DNA of 64,000 nt from JADJRG01 sp964474905 (GTDB lineage: Bacteria; Myxococcota_A; Polyangia; Nannocystales; Nannocystaceae). The notes beneath the pieces are model-generated. The model worked only from the letters and a program-made list of their open reading frames with translations, ran no database searches and was not told the DNA's origin. The position numbers and the translations under genes are program-made. The stretch lies in the NCBI GenBank assembly GCA_964474905.1, contig CAYYUP010000010.1, positions 1 through 64,000 of the forward strand, in the 5' to 3' direction. Shown here piece by piece: positions 8,535 to 19,504 of this stretch; the first letter of the stretch is position 1, and each line of letters begins with the position of its first letter.

Positions 8535-9371
8535 TCACACCGGAACCGTAAAGTCGCGGAGCGCGTCGTTGAGGCTGGTCCGCCGATCCGTGCTCTCCTT
8601 GCGCTTGCCGATGATCAGCGCGCATGCGAGCTGAAATTCACCGCTAGGAAAGCTCCGTGGACGGGTGCCCGGGATCACCACGGAGCGCGCCGGAACCCGA
8701 CCTCGATGGGTCACGGGCTCGGGGCCGGTGACATCGATGATCGGTGTCGAAGCGGTCAGCGTGACATTGGCACCGAGCACCACCTCACGCTCGAGATGCA
8801 CCCCCTCGACCACGATCGCCCGCGAGCCGACAAAACAGCCGTCCTCGACGATCACCGGGGTCGCTCCCGGCGGCTCGAGCACGCCGCCGATCCCAACACC
8901 GCCGGAGAGATGCACATGCCGGCCGATCTGGGCGCAAGAGCCGACTGTCGCCCAGGTATCGACCATCGTACCGCCACCAACATAGGCGCCGATGTTGACG
9001 TAGCTCGGCATCAAGACGGCGCCAGATTCGATGAAGGAACCGTAGCGGGCGGTCGCAGGTGGCACCACCCGGACCCCTGCCGCCGCAAAGCCGCGCTTCA
9101 GCGGAATCTTGTCGTAGTACTCGTTGGGCCCGACCTCCACGGTCTCGAGCTCCTGCGTGGCGAAGTAGAGAAGGATCGCCTGCTTCACCCAGGCGTGCAC
9201 CACCCAGGCCTCGCCCGCAGCGGTGGGCGGCGTCGCGACACGGATCGAGCCGCGATCGAGGAGACCGATCGCCTCAGCAATTGCCTCGCGAACCTCGGTC
9301 AGGTCGAGCCGAGTACGATCGGCGAAGGCGGCCGAGATCGTCGCGGCGAGCATGTCGGTTTCGATGCGCAT
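8535..9371 (-). CDS. dapD: 2,3,4,5-tetrahydropyridine-2,6-dicarboxylate N-succinyltransferase
   Basis: Transfers succinyl from succinyl-CoA to tetrahydrodipicolinate in the succinylase branch of lysine/meso-diaminopimelate synthesis. The 278-residue product matches the family length (about 274) and shows the left-handed beta-helix hexapeptide pattern (SYVNIGAYVGGGTMVDTWAT, GSCAQIGRHVHLSGGVGIGG, EDGCFVGSRAIVVEGV) after the helical N-terminal domain (WVVHAWVKQAILLYF). The ATG at 9371 gives the usual MRIETDML start; the open frame continues upstream but with unlike sequence. Confidence 0.95.
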   Translation of the reverse strand: MRIETDMLAATISAAFADRTRLDLTEVREAIAEAIGLLDRGSIRVATPPTAAGEAWVVHAWVKQAILLYFATQELETVEVGPNEYYDKIPLKRGFAAAGVRVVPPATARYGSFIESGAVLMPSYVNIGAYVGGGTMVDTWATVGSCAQIGRHVHLSGGVGIGGVLEPPGATPVIVEDGCFVGSRAIVVEGVHLEREVVLGANVTLTASTPIIDVTGPEPVTHRGRVPARSVVIPGTRPRSFPSGEFQLACALIIGKRKESTDRRTSLNDALRDFTVPV

Positions 9372-9580
9372 GGGCGGGAGATCGCACGACCCAGCAGCCG
9401 CGCGCAAGCCCGCGCCGTAGCTCCAGAGAGCAAGAGCGGTCGCGGAGGACGGATTTGATCGAGCGCGCGGCAAAATACGCGAGCGACACGGCCTCTGCCG
9501 ACCTAGACAAACCCATCGGCCCCACAGCCATTCCGTATTGCGCCGATTCGCCGATTCTAGGGCGATTTTAGGCCGATCTT

Positions 9581-9627
9581 GACCGACCCCGGCCGACCCC
9601 GGCCGACCCCGACCCACTCCGACCCAC
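9581..9627. repeat. Short GC-rich tandem repeat (10-bp unit GGCCGACCCC)
   Basis: Three near-identical 10-mers (9581-9610) run into related GACCCACTCC-type units. The preceding 40 bases carry GCCGATT variants. It lies in the divergent spacer between dapD and the secreted-protein gene at 9706 and has no coding potential that I can see. Confidence 0.6.
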
Positions 9628-9705
9628 CGCAAAGACAAAAGCGAATCCCGTCGATCACGAGGTTCGTCGTCGACGGCGCGCGGGGCCGCCGTTAGCCTTG
9701 GAGGG

Positions 9706-10206
9706 ATGAGCCTCGCCCGCAGCCTCGCCCTCTCCTTCTCTATCGGCCTCTTGCCCTTCGCAGTCGCAGTTGGTGACGCACATGCTGGCGAACCTGCGAG
9801 TGCCGAGACACCACAGTCGTCTTCGCGGCCTGCGGCGACGCTCAGCCCGGCCTACCTAGACGCCCGACGAAGCTCCAAGAGGGCCGCAATCAGTACCGAC
9901 GGCGCGGCCTCTGGCGGCTTTGGTTTCGCTGGCTGCATGACCGACCCGAGCAAGTGCACCTGCCAATCGGAGGACCGCGCGAAGAGCTCTGCCTGCGGCG
10001 ATGTGCTCGGCTATTTCTGCCGAGAGAGCACACAGCGCCTGCTCGCGGCCTCCTGCATGGATCTCTTTGGCGGTGCAATGGTGTGCAAATGCGCGAGCGT
10101 GCAGCAGATCAACAGCCACCTCAAAGCCGAGGAGACCGCGGCCAAGAAAAAGAAGAAAAAGGGCAAGAAAAAGAAAAAGGGCAAGAAAAAGAGCAAGAAA
10201 AAGTAG
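9706..10206 (+). CDS. Small secreted Cys-containing protein with poly-lysine tail
   Basis: A 166-residue protein with a Sec signal peptide (hydrophobic residues about 6-22, cleavage likely at DAHA-GEP). The middle has seven cysteines in a pattern suggestive of disulfides (CMTDPSKCTC, SACGDVLGYFC, SCMDLFGGAMVCKC). The last 25 residues are almost all lysine with a few glycines and a serine. A GGAGGG run abuts the ATG very closely. No family recognised. The basic tail could bind DNA, polysaccharide or the cell surface; that is inference. Confidence 0.75.
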   Translation: MSLARSLALSFSIGLLPFAVAVGDAHAGEPASAETPQSSSRPAATLSPAYLDARRSSKRAAISTDGAASGGFGFAGCMTDPSKCTCQSEDRAKSSACGDVLGYFCRESTQRLLAASCMDLFGGAMVCKCASVQQINSHLKAEETAAKKKKKKGKKKKKGKKKSKKK

Positions 10207-10271
10207 GCCGCAACGCCACCTCCTCTCGCTCTTTTCCCTTTTCCCTTTTTCTATTCTCGGGAGCGGCCTGA

Positions 10272-11954
<1,683 letters not shown>

Positions 11955-12123
11955 GGTCGACTCCTTGTCCGTGTCGCTACCAGCCGTGATCACATCGTCG
12001 CGATCGCGGAGAGCGGCCGGAGGATAGCTCATCCGTGATCCGCTGCCGGCCCGGTCTCGCAACTCGCAGATAAAACGACTTGGACGAGGCCGACGAGCGA
12101 CCGATACTTCCGCGGCCGTCGAC

Positions 12124-14199
12124 ATGTCCAGCCAAGATCAGAGCGAGCCCCTCTTCGTCGTCCAGAGCACCCCGCCAGAGCCTCTGCGATCGCCAAGCAC
12201 ACAAACACCCAAATCGGGCAGCGTCAGTGTCAGCGCTGACGAACAGCGCGCAAAAAGCGACGCCCAAAACCCCGACGATCGCAGCGTACGCGCCAGGAGA
12301 AGCCTCTACTCCGCCCTAGAGGGCTCTTTTAAGCGCTACGGGATCGACCGCTGGGGTCGCACCTTCCTCGGTGCCAACGACCAGGGTCATCTGATCTTCC
12401 GCGCCCCCGGCGTGCCCGAGGTCGACCTGCACCAGCTCTCCTGCGAGCTCAAACGCCGCGGCATTCGGACCCCCTTCGTGGTCCGCTTTCCGACGATGAT
12501 CACCCGCCAAATGCAGGTGCTGCGGGCCGCCTTTGACCGAGCCTTTAAAGACAACGACTACAGCGGCGGCCACATCGGCGTCTTCCCGCTCAAGGTCAAC
12601 CAGCGCCGAGCGGTCGTCAACACTGTCGTCAACGCCCGCGCCGAGATCGGCTACGGCCTGGAGGCGGGCTCCAAACCCGAACTCCTGCTGGCGATGGCGC
12701 AGCCGCCCCTCGAACGCTCGCCGCTGGTCTGCAACGGCTACAAAGACCGCGAATTCATTCGCATGGCCTTCCACGCCGCCGAACTCGGCCACGAGGTGGT
12801 CATCGTGCTCGAGAGCACCCGCGAGGTCCGGCGTTACATCGACGTCTACACCGAGCACGACTGGCAGGCGATCCCCTCGGTCGGCGTACGGGCAAAGCTC
12901 TACTCCAAGGGCAGCGGCCGCTGGCAAAGTTCGGGCGGCGAATCCTCAAAATTTGGCCTGACTACCTCCGAGATCCTCGAGGTCGTCCGCCAGCTGACGC
13001 TCGCGGGCCTGGAGGGCCAACTCATCCTGCTGCACTTCCACATCGGCTCGCAGATCACCCAGATCAAGCGGGTCAAGGTGGCCGTCCGCGAAGGCGCCCG
13101 GATCTACGCCGAACTCACGGCGACCTGCCCCTCGCTGCGCTACATCGATCTCGGAGGTGGCATCGGCGTCGACTACGACGGCTCCAAAACCTCCTACCCC
13201 TCCTCCGCCAACTACTCCCTGGTCGAATACGCGTCGACCGTCGTCTTTGAGATCGGCGAGGTCTGCCAAGAGGTCGCCATCCCCCAGCCCTGCATCCTCA
13301 CCGAAAGCGGCCGGATCATCGTCGCGACCCACGCGGTGACGATCGCTGATCTGCGCGAGGTCCAGGGCGAACTGCTGCCCGTGCCGGAGGCCGACCACAG
13401 CGAACACAACATGGTCTCCGAGCTTCGCTACACCCTGGCCAACATCACCACAAAAAACCTCGAAGAGTACTTCCACGACGCGATCGACTTCCGCGATGAG
13501 TGCCTGCAACTCTTCTCCCGCGGCTATCTCTCACTCGCCGACAGGGCCGCCGCCGAGGGGCTTTTTCAGCGGATCCGCAACAAGGCGGTGACGATCGTCG
13601 AAGCGATGCCGCGGGTCTCCGAAGAGATCGTCTCTTACCTGAGCCGCGCACAGGCGAAGTACCTGGTCAATTTTTCGATCTTCCAGTCGCTCCCAGACTC
13701 CTGGTCGATCGGACATGTCTTTCCGGCGGCGCCGCTCTCCCGCCACCTCGAACGACCGACCCATAACGTCAAGATTGTCGACATCACCTGCGACAGCGAC
13801 GGCCGTGTCGATACCTTCGCCCATCCCGACGACAACCTGCCCTACCTGCCCCTGCACGAGCGACGCGACGAGGACTACCTACTCGGGTTTTTCATGACCG
13901 GCGCCTACCAGGACAGCCTCGCCAACACCCACAACCTCTTCTCACGCTGCCACGAGGTGATCCTCCGCGATGCCGCCGATGAGCTGCTGCTGGTGGGCTC
14001 TGAACGTGTCGTTCTCGGCGACGGTATCACCTTCGAGATCAAGATGGGCTCGACCTGCGAACATGTTCTCGAGAGCATGGACTTCGACGTCGAGACGATG
14101 CTCAAGTCGCTCCGCGATCGTCACCTCGGCAGCGATACCACCCTCGGGCAACCCTGGGCGATGGGCCTCCTGCAGTCCTATCCCTATCTCAACCAATAG
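12124..14199 (+). CDS. speA: Biosynthetic arginine decarboxylase
   Basis: Converts arginine to agmatine, the entry to putrescine and spermidine. The 691-residue protein aligns with E. coli SpeA: PLP lysine in VFPLKVNQ (Lys157), LEAGSKPELL, VCNGYKDREFIRMA, SSGGESSKFGL, the HFHIGSQ helix, IDLGGGIGVDYDG, and the conserved cysteine in DITCDSDG. The first 60 residues are poorly conserved and low in structure; no clear Shine-Dalgarno site precedes the ATG, so a slightly later start is possible. It converges on the RidA-family gene with nine bases between. Confidence 0.95.
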   Translation: MSSQDQSEPLFVVQSTPPEPLRSPSTQTPKSGSVSVSADEQRAKSDAQNPDDRSVRARRSLYSALEGSFKRYGIDRWGRTFLGANDQGHLIFRAPGVPEVDLHQLSCELKRRGIRTPFVVRFPTMITRQMQVLRAAFDRAFKDNDYSGGHIGVFPLKVNQRRAVVNTVVNARAEIGYGLEAGSKPELLLAMAQPPLERSPLVCNGYKDREFIRMAFHAAELGHEVVIVLESTREVRRYIDVYTEHDWQAIPSVGVRAKLYSKGSGRWQSSGGESSKFGLTTSEILEVVRQLTLAGLEGQLILLHFHIGSQITQIKRVKVAVREGARIYAELTATCPSLRYIDLGGGIGVDYDGSKTSYPSSANYSLVEYASTVVFEIGEVCQEVAIPQPCILTESGRIIVATHAVTIADLREVQGELLPVPEADHSEHNMVSELRYTLANITTKNLEEYFHDAIDFRDECLQLFSRGYLSLADRAAAEGLFQRIRNKAVTIVEAMPRVSEEIVSYLSRAQAKYLVNFSIFQSLPDSWSIGHVFPAAPLSRHLERPTHNVKIVDITCDSDGRVDTFAHPDDNLPYLPLHERRDEDYLLGFFMTGAYQDSLANTHNLFSRCHEVILRDAADELLLVGSERVVLGDGITFEIKMGSTCEHVLESMDFDVETMLKSLRDRHLGSDTTLGQPWAMGLLQSYPYLNQ

Positions 14200-14208
14200 A
14201 GCGCCCGC

Positions 14209-14601
14209 TCAGGACTCTTGGTGCCCGCATGCGGCGATCACCTCGACCTCGACCTTAAAATTAAAGGGCAAGCGGGTGACCTCGACGCAGGTCCGAGCCG
14301 GCGGACGACCGCTCGGAAAAAACTGGGCGTAGACGCTGTTGAACGCGTTGTACTGGCTCATATCCGTGAGATAGACGGTGACCTTGAGCACCTGCGCGAG
14401 ACTCGAGCCGGCGGCCTCCAAAGTGCGCCGCAGGTTGGTGAGAGTCGCCCTCGTCTCGCTCAGCAGATCGCCGCGCTCGATGTGCAACGAGTCGATATCC
14501 ACCGCCGCGTGTCCCGAGGTGTAGATCAACCCCTGATGGTCGCGATACCAGGAAAATACCGGCGCGCGATCGACAACATAGGGGGTCTTGCGGGTCACCA
14601 T
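14209..14601 (-). CDS. RidA-family (YjgF/UK114) reactive intermediate deaminase
   Basis: A 130-residue Rid-family protein. Members hydrolyse reactive enamine/imine intermediates released by PLP enzymes. Family marks are the YTSGHAAVD strand, LLSETRATLTNLRRTLEAAGSSL, VTVYLTDMSQYNAFNSVYAQFF and the substrate-binding arginine in PARTCVEV (Arg103). It faces speA, a PLP enzyme, on the opposite strand. It lies 70 bp downstream of the amidohydrolase-like pair on the same strand and may be co-transcribed with them. Confidence 0.9.
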   Translation of the reverse strand: MVTRKTPYVVDRAPVFSWYRDHQGLIYTSGHAAVDIDSLHIERGDLLSETRATLTNLRRTLEAAGSSLAQVLKVTVYLTDMSQYNAFNSVYAQFFPSGRPPARTCVEVTRLPFNFKVEVEVIAACGHQES

Positions 14602-14670
14602 GACGAGAATCAGATAACACGCAGAGGTGCCTTGACGTTACATTCTGGCGTATTTCGCCCGCCTGCAGGA

Positions 14671-16047
14671 TCATCGCATATGCTGACGGATGCGCTCTAG
14701 ATCGCGGTAGCGCTCGCGCAGCAAGGTCTGGCGCGAGACCATCGGGATCGCCGCACCGCGCACGTAGACCTGCTCCGCGAAGTGTTCGTGCTCGAAGGGA
14801 TCGCCGCCCCAGGAGACGAGGTTGGCGATCTTACCGGGGCTGACACTGCCGTAGTCGGAGTCCATGCCGTAGGCACGAGCGATGGTCAGGCTGATGGCAG
14901 TCAGTGCCTTTTCCCAGGCCATTCCGTGGGCGACTGCGATGCCGGCCTCTTGGCTCACGTTGCGCAGGTTGTGGGGCCCCCCAAGGATCGCGATCCCGAC
15001 CTCGACACCGGCGGCGCTGAGCAATGCCGCGTTGTCGAGACGCGCGCCCAGCTGGTCCAGAGAACGCGGCAGGTTTTGGCTCGGCTGCACGATCACCGGG
15101 ACTGCAGCGGCGGCCAGGCGATCGCGGAGACGCCAGGCCTCAACGCCACCGATGAGCACGAGGCGCAACTTCTCTTCCGCGGCTAGATCGAGCGCCGCGG
15201 CGATGTCGCTCTCGCTTTGCGCCCTCAGTGTCAGCGGCACCCGGCGATCGAGCACCGGAAAGAGCGCCTCGAGATCGCGCGGGTGAGCGGCGAGTTCGCG
15301 AAGCTGCCGACGGTCGTAGGCGCCGCGCTTCTTGCGATAGATACGCGCATCGTCGATCACTTGACGGAGCTTCGCCAGGGTCGCAGCTCGTGAACCATCG
15401 ATCACCTGACCGATGCTGCCCCGCACGGCGATCTTCGGCTGGATCGGCAATGCTCCGCCTGCACCTACAGACAGATCGATCCAGGCGACCTGTCCCGAAA
15501 TCAGACCTCCGCTCGGCGCAACGGCGGCGCTGGTAATGCCCTCGATCGCCTGCACCGGGATCACGCTCGAACGCGTTCGAATCGCGGTTGCAGCGTCGTA
15601 AGAGGCCCGTATCGGCCGTGCAGCAGCGCCCTCACCGACACCATTATCGTCGCGGGTGCCGGGCTCTGCTCCGATCTCAACAAGGCCGAGCGGTGTATCC
15701 GAGGCGATAAAACCAGGCGTTAAGAGCTTGCCGCTGAGGTCAACCGTGACGGCACCTGCGGGCAACGATCGACCGAGTTCGGGGCCCCCCACCGCACTGA
15801 TGCGTTCGCCCTTAATCAGGACAACGCCATCCTTGATGACGTTGCCATCACCGACGTGCACGAGAGCGCCGAGTAACGCGATCGTGCCGACCTTGGTCGG
15901 GCTCCGAAGGCCCGCGCGCGCCGGTGCGGCCGCCTGCGCCGTGCCCACAAGTGGCGCCCCAAAACCTGAACCAAAACCAACGCAGGCGAGCCCCGCCAGC
16001 CCCGAGAGAAAACGACGGCGATCTCGGCGAAGTGAAGAACGACTCAT
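14671..16047 (-). CDS. Exported amidohydrolase-like protein with degenerate metal site
   Basis: A 458-residue protein with a twin-arginine-type signal (DRRRFLSGLAG, then a hydrophobic stretch to about residue 40). The body follows the amidohydrolase fold plan: small beta-sandwich (GDGNVIKDGVVLIKGERI), barrel, then the late motif YGSVSPGKIANLVSWGGDPFE. The first metal motif is lost: where the upstream partner has GLVDTHSHMG this has GFIASDTPLG, so both histidines are replaced (Asp117 and Pro119). That suggests a non-catalytic partner or a changed metal site. The start overlaps the end of the upstream gene by four bases, so the two are translationally coupled. Confidence 0.8.
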   Translation of the reverse strand: MSRSSLRRDRRRFLSGLAGLACVGFGSGFGAPLVGTAQAAAPARAGLRSPTKVGTIALLGALVHVGDGNVIKDGVVLIKGERISAVGGPELGRSLPAGAVTVDLSGKLLTPGFIASDTPLGLVEIGAEPGTRDDNGVGEGAAARPIRASYDAATAIRTRSSVIPVQAIEGITSAAVAPSGGLISGQVAWIDLSVGAGGALPIQPKIAVRGSIGQVIDGSRAATLAKLRQVIDDARIYRKKRGAYDRRQLRELAAHPRDLEALFPVLDRRVPLTLRAQSESDIAAALDLAAEEKLRLVLIGGVEAWRLRDRLAAAAVPVIVQPSQNLPRSLDQLGARLDNAALLSAAGVEVGIAILGGPHNLRNVSQEAGIAVAHGMAWEKALTAISLTIARAYGMDSDYGSVSPGKIANLVSWGGDPFEHEHFAEQVYVRGAAIPMVSRQTLLRERYRDLERIRQHMR

Positions 16048-17624
16048 GGCAACACCCCCTCGGCATTTCCGCCGAAATCTCCGTCGCGATACCCGAGTTC
16101 AAAGTCACTGCGCGGCTCGAGCACACCGAGCTGGTAGACCAGCTCCCCTGCGATATAGACGCGCTCTGCCTCTGTATAGACGCTAAATGGCGAGCCGCTC
16201 CAGACGACCACGTCCGCGATCTTGCCGGCCTCTAGAGTGCCAACACGTTCGTCGATGCCGAGCGCCCAGGCCGGGTTTTTTGTGATCCAGCGAAGGGCTG
16301 CATCCTCGCTGATCTCGAGGCCCGCATTGCGTCCGGCGTACATCGCCTTGGCTGCCTCTTGGTTCAGGCGCTGGATACCGATCGCCGAATCCGAGTGGAT
16401 GATCGCCCGCGCACCAGCGACCTCGATGAGAGCTGCGTTCTCGCGAACACCGTCAAAGGCCTCCGCCTTAAAACCCCACCAATCCGCCCAGACCGACGCC
16501 GCAGTCCCGGCCTCCGCCAGCCGATCGGCGATCTTGTAGGCCTCGATCGCGTGGTGGAAGGAACGGATTTTAAAGCCGTAGGTCGCCGCGAGGTCGAGCA
16601 TCAGCGACATCTCGTCGGCGCGGTAACAATGGTTGTGCACCAGGATCTCGCCGTCGAGTACCTTTGCTAGGGTCTCTAGCGCGAAGTCGCGGGCAGGAGC
16701 CGCCGGCGGTTCTTTGCTGCCATCGCTCGCCCCCCCAGCGCCCAGGCCCTTCTTCTTGCTCCCCTTGGCGCTGTCCTTTTTGGCCTTTTCGTACTTCGCC
16801 CAGGTCCGCCGGTACTCGAGCGCCTTTTGAAACGCGTCGCGATAGCCGTGCACATTGCCCATGCGGGTCTGTGGCCCCGATTTTTCACCGTAGACCCGTT
16901 TGGGGTTCTCTCCGCAGGCCATTTTTAGGCCCTCTGGGGCCCCCGGAAAGCGAGCATCCTCGGCCGAGCGAGCCCAGGGGATCAGGTGAACGACAAAGCT
17001 GCGACCGCCGATTAGATTGGCGGATCCCGGGAGGATCTGGGCGGTCGTCACACCGCCGGCGCGAGCCCGCTCGAGCTGCGGATCCTGCGGCCAATAGCCG
17101 TCGACAGAACGGGCGTAGGCGGTGTTTGGAGAGACCGCCTCGTTGCCGTCTGCGTGGGCCTTAAATCCGGGCGCGGCGTACACACCCATATGAGAGTGAG
17201 TATCGACGAGCCCCGGCGTCACCGTTTTTCCAGAGATATCAAACACCTGAGCACCCGCGGGCGCGGCGATGTTCTCGGCGACCTCAGCGATGGTGCCACC
17301 CCGCAATAAGATGTCCCCGCGCTCGTAGATCGTGCCCGCAGCTGTCATCAGGCGACCACCGCGGAGGAGAATCACCGGTCGATCTCGCGTCTCCTCAGCT
17401 CCCCTATCACCGCCGGCCTCCACCAGCTCATCGCCCTCGGCACCCCCCCTCGGCATCGCCGCAGAGTCGTTGGCGGGAACGCTCGTGCCCTGCTTCTTGT
17501 CGCAGGCCGCGAGTCCAAGCGACCCGGTGACGATGAGAAGCCCAAGCCCGCAAGCCCGTGACCATGCGATCGGCCCCCTGCCACGCGAACCCCCCGCGAC
17601 AGACCACACCTCTAAGAGATTCAT
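16044..17624 (-). CDS. Lipoprotein amidohydrolase (imidazolonepropionase-like superfamily)
   Basis: A 526-residue exported metal-dependent hydrolase. The ATG at 17624 begins a lipoprotein signal ending in LGLAAC (Cys41). Metal-site motifs are intact: GLVDTHSHMG (His143, His145), later histidines in EILVHNHCYR and RSFHHAIEAY, and the aspartate motif AIIHSDSAIG. The C-terminal block reads VGTLEAGKIADVVVWSGSPF. A low-complexity Lys/Gly/Ala insert lies near residues 275-310. The open frame extends 54 codons upstream, but that would bury the lipoprotein signal. Substrate cannot be read from sequence. Four-base overlap with the next gene, its likely pseudo-enzyme partner. Confidence 0.85.
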   Translation of the reverse strand: MNLLEVWSVAGGSRGRGPIAWSRACGLGLLIVTGSLGLAACDKKQGTSVPANDSAAMPRGGAEGDELVEAGGDRGAEETRDRPVILLRGGRLMTAAGTIYERGDILLRGGTIAEVAENIAAPAGAQVFDISGKTVTPGLVDTHSHMGVYAAPGFKAHADGNEAVSPNTAYARSVDGYWPQDPQLERARAGGVTTAQILPGSANLIGGRSFVVHLIPWARSAEDARFPGAPEGLKMACGENPKRVYGEKSGPQTRMGNVHGYRDAFQKALEYRRTWAKYEKAKKDSAKGSKKKGLGAGGASDGSKEPPAAPARDFALETLAKVLDGEILVHNHCYRADEMSLMLDLAATYGFKIRSFHHAIEAYKIADRLAEAGTAASVWADWWGFKAEAFDGVRENAALIEVAGARAIIHSDSAIGIQRLNQEAAKAMYAGRNAGLEISEDAALRWITKNPAWALGIDERVGTLEAGKIADVVVWSGSPFSVYTEAERVYIAGELVYQLGVLEPRSDFELGYRDGDFGGNAEGVLP

Positions 17625-17702
17625 CACGGTCGACGCTACGCCGGCAAAGCCGTCGACGACAAGAGCACATCGATCGTCATGTCGATGTAATTTTCGTGAT
17701 TC

Positions 17703-18713
17703 GTGCCCGTGCGACCGCCACGGGTCGCACCACGACCCACTTTCGGGCATCCTCCGCCAGTGCACCCTGCCCGCCTCCCTTGGCAACGCCGATGGCTCTA
17801 CGCCCTCAAGGTGTCGAGCTGGCCCAAGCTGCTGGCACCGGTCGCGCTCGGGCAGGCGATCGGCGGGGTCTCGGCGGGCAGCTGGAGCCCAGCCGCAAGC
17901 CTACTCGCCCTCGCCTTTGCGATCACACTGACCTCCGCAATCGTTCTCCTAAACGACTACAGCGATCGCGAGATCGACGCGCTAAAGCGCCAGCTCCACC
18001 CCCACGGATGCTCACCAAAGACGATCCCCGACGGTATTCTCAGAGCCGAGAGTGTGCTCCTCGGCGGCCTCGCTGCGGCGGCGCTGAGCCTCGGTATCGC
18101 CGCCCTCGGTGAGCAATGGCTTGAACGACCCGGACTCCTGCTCGCCGCCGCCTCGGGGCTCGCGATCTTCTTCGCCTATTCGTTTAAACCGCTGCGCGCC
18201 AACTACCGCGGTGGCGGGGAGTATTTTGAGATGCTCGGTGTCGGCGTCGTCTTGCCCTGGCTGAGCGCCTACCTGCAGGGCGGCGATCCGATTCCGCCGC
18301 TCGCCTGGGCGCTGTTGCCAGGCTTCGCGCTTCTCGCCCTTGCATCGGCGGTGACCAGCGGTCTCGCCGATGAGATCAGCGATCGCCTCGGCGGCAAAAC
18401 AACCTTCGCCAGCCGCTACGGCAACCCCTTTTGCCGCCTCCTCGGCGAGAATTTGTTGGGTGCAGGCGCGCTGCTCTGGGCCTTCGCAACGCGGGCCACC
18501 CCAGAGCTGGTCTCACCCTGGGTGATGCTGCCAACACTCGTGGTTCTCATCGCACACTGGCGCACGTTAGTGACAACCAGCGGAGGTGCGACCAGCAACA
18601 ACTTCGCCTCGATCCGCGCCTACAAACAGTGCATCAACCAAGCGATCAGCCGCTCAGCGATCGTCTTGGCGATCTCGCTGGTCGTGTTTTCTGTCCTTCG
18701 GAGCAGCTCATGA
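17703..18713 (+). CDS. UbiA-family prenyltransferase (MenA-like)
   Basis: An integral membrane prenyltransferase of up to 336 residues. The first aspartate-rich motif is NDYSDREID (residues 84-92) and the second is in LADEISDRLGGKTT (about 224-237); both bind the prenyl diphosphate through Mg2+. FFAYSFKPLRANYRGGGEYFEMLGVG matches the MenA/UbiA core. MenA-type (menaquinone) is the closest by eye but other UbiA enzymes are possible. Start is a GTG at 17703; another GTG at 17709 is in frame and the first 25 residues are Pro/Arg-rich, so the true start may be later. The stop overlaps the next gene (ATGA). Confidence 0.85.
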   Translation: MPVRPPRVAPRPTFGHPPPVHPARLPWQRRWLYALKVSSWPKLLAPVALGQAIGGVSAGSWSPAASLLALAFAITLTSAIVLLNDYSDREIDALKRQLHPHGCSPKTIPDGILRAESVLLGGLAAAALSLGIAALGEQWLERPGLLLAAASGLAIFFAYSFKPLRANYRGGGEYFEMLGVGVVLPWLSAYLQGGDPIPPLAWALLPGFALLALASAVTSGLADEISDRLGGKTTFASRYGNPFCRLLGENLLGAGALLWAFATRATPELVSPWVMLPTLVVLIAHWRTLVTTSGGATSNNFASIRAYKQCINQAISRSAIVLAISLVVFSVLRSSS

Positions 18714-19504
18714 GTGCACCGGCAGAGAACGCCCACACTACCCTCGCGACCGTTGATCGCATGATCGACGAGGCCTCACCGCAGCGCTGCTCGCTCTCTC
18801 CGGATCGCAGCCGCGCCCGTCCCCTCTCCGAGATCATCGACGCCATCAGCGGCCGATACGAGCCCATTCGCGGCACCCAAAGCCTCGTCGATGCGCTCTC
18901 GCTCGGCCTCGCAGAGGTCGCCCGCGCCCAGCTGCGGGCCTTCCCCGGCAACCTCTTCTGGGACTTCGAATTTATGGCTGCGAGCGTCATGCGCGAGGCC
19001 GTCGACTCCGCAGGGCCAGCGCAACTCGCCCGCACACGAATGCAACAGATCGCCGGCCTTCAGCACCTCTACGGCCGCGAGACTGCCATCCGCTTCACCT
19101 ACGTACACGACTTCGTCTACGGCTACGATTGGGTCAAGTGGATCGCTCGCGATCCGCCCCCGCGACGACATCACGGTCCCTACAGCGCAGCGTTCCTCCA
19201 CTACATGGAGACCCGCGGCCAGCAGCTGCTCGCCCTGATCTCCAGCGACGATCGCAAGTACCCGACGCTCCGTGATCGACGACCGCGCAACGCCTTTCCA
19301 TTCTCGCGCGAGCCGGCCAACGAAGTCCGCCTGCACCAAGATCTCGCCCGTCGCCGACAGCTGCCGATCGAGGCTTGGAAGATCGACGCCAACCCGACAT
19401 GGAACCGCCGCTACGCTGCCATCCGGGCCGAACGCGCCCGCGTTCTCAGCCACCACCAGGCCCCCCACATCAAGGCAGAAAACCACCGAGAGAGCCCGCA
19501 GTGA
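18710..19504 (+). CDS. Conserved-looking protein of unknown function in UbiA-truC operon
   Basis: A 264-residue soluble, Arg-rich protein, not recognised. It has no signal peptide or membrane segment. Visible blocks that look structured include LRAFPGNLFWDFEFMAASVM (about 74-93) and RFTYVHDFVYGYDWVKWI (about 126-143), both aromatic-rich. It starts at the ATG overlapping the UbiA stop (ATGA) and ends in a GTGA overlap with truC. This strict coupling argues that it is a real gene, perhaps linked to quinone/prenyl metabolism or tRNA modification; no function is assigned. Confidence 0.8.
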   Translation: MSAPAENAHTTLATVDRMIDEASPQRCSLSPDRSRARPLSEIIDAISGRYEPIRGTQSLVDALSLGLAEVARAQLRAFPGNLFWDFEFMAASVMREAVDSAGPAQLARTRMQQIAGLQHLYGRETAIRFTYVHDFVYGYDWVKWIARDPPPRRHHGPYSAAFLHYMETRGQQLLALISSDDRKYPTLRDRRPRNAFPFSREPANEVRLHQDLARRRQLPIEAWKIDANPTWNRRYAAIRAERARVLSHHQAPHIKAENHRESPQ

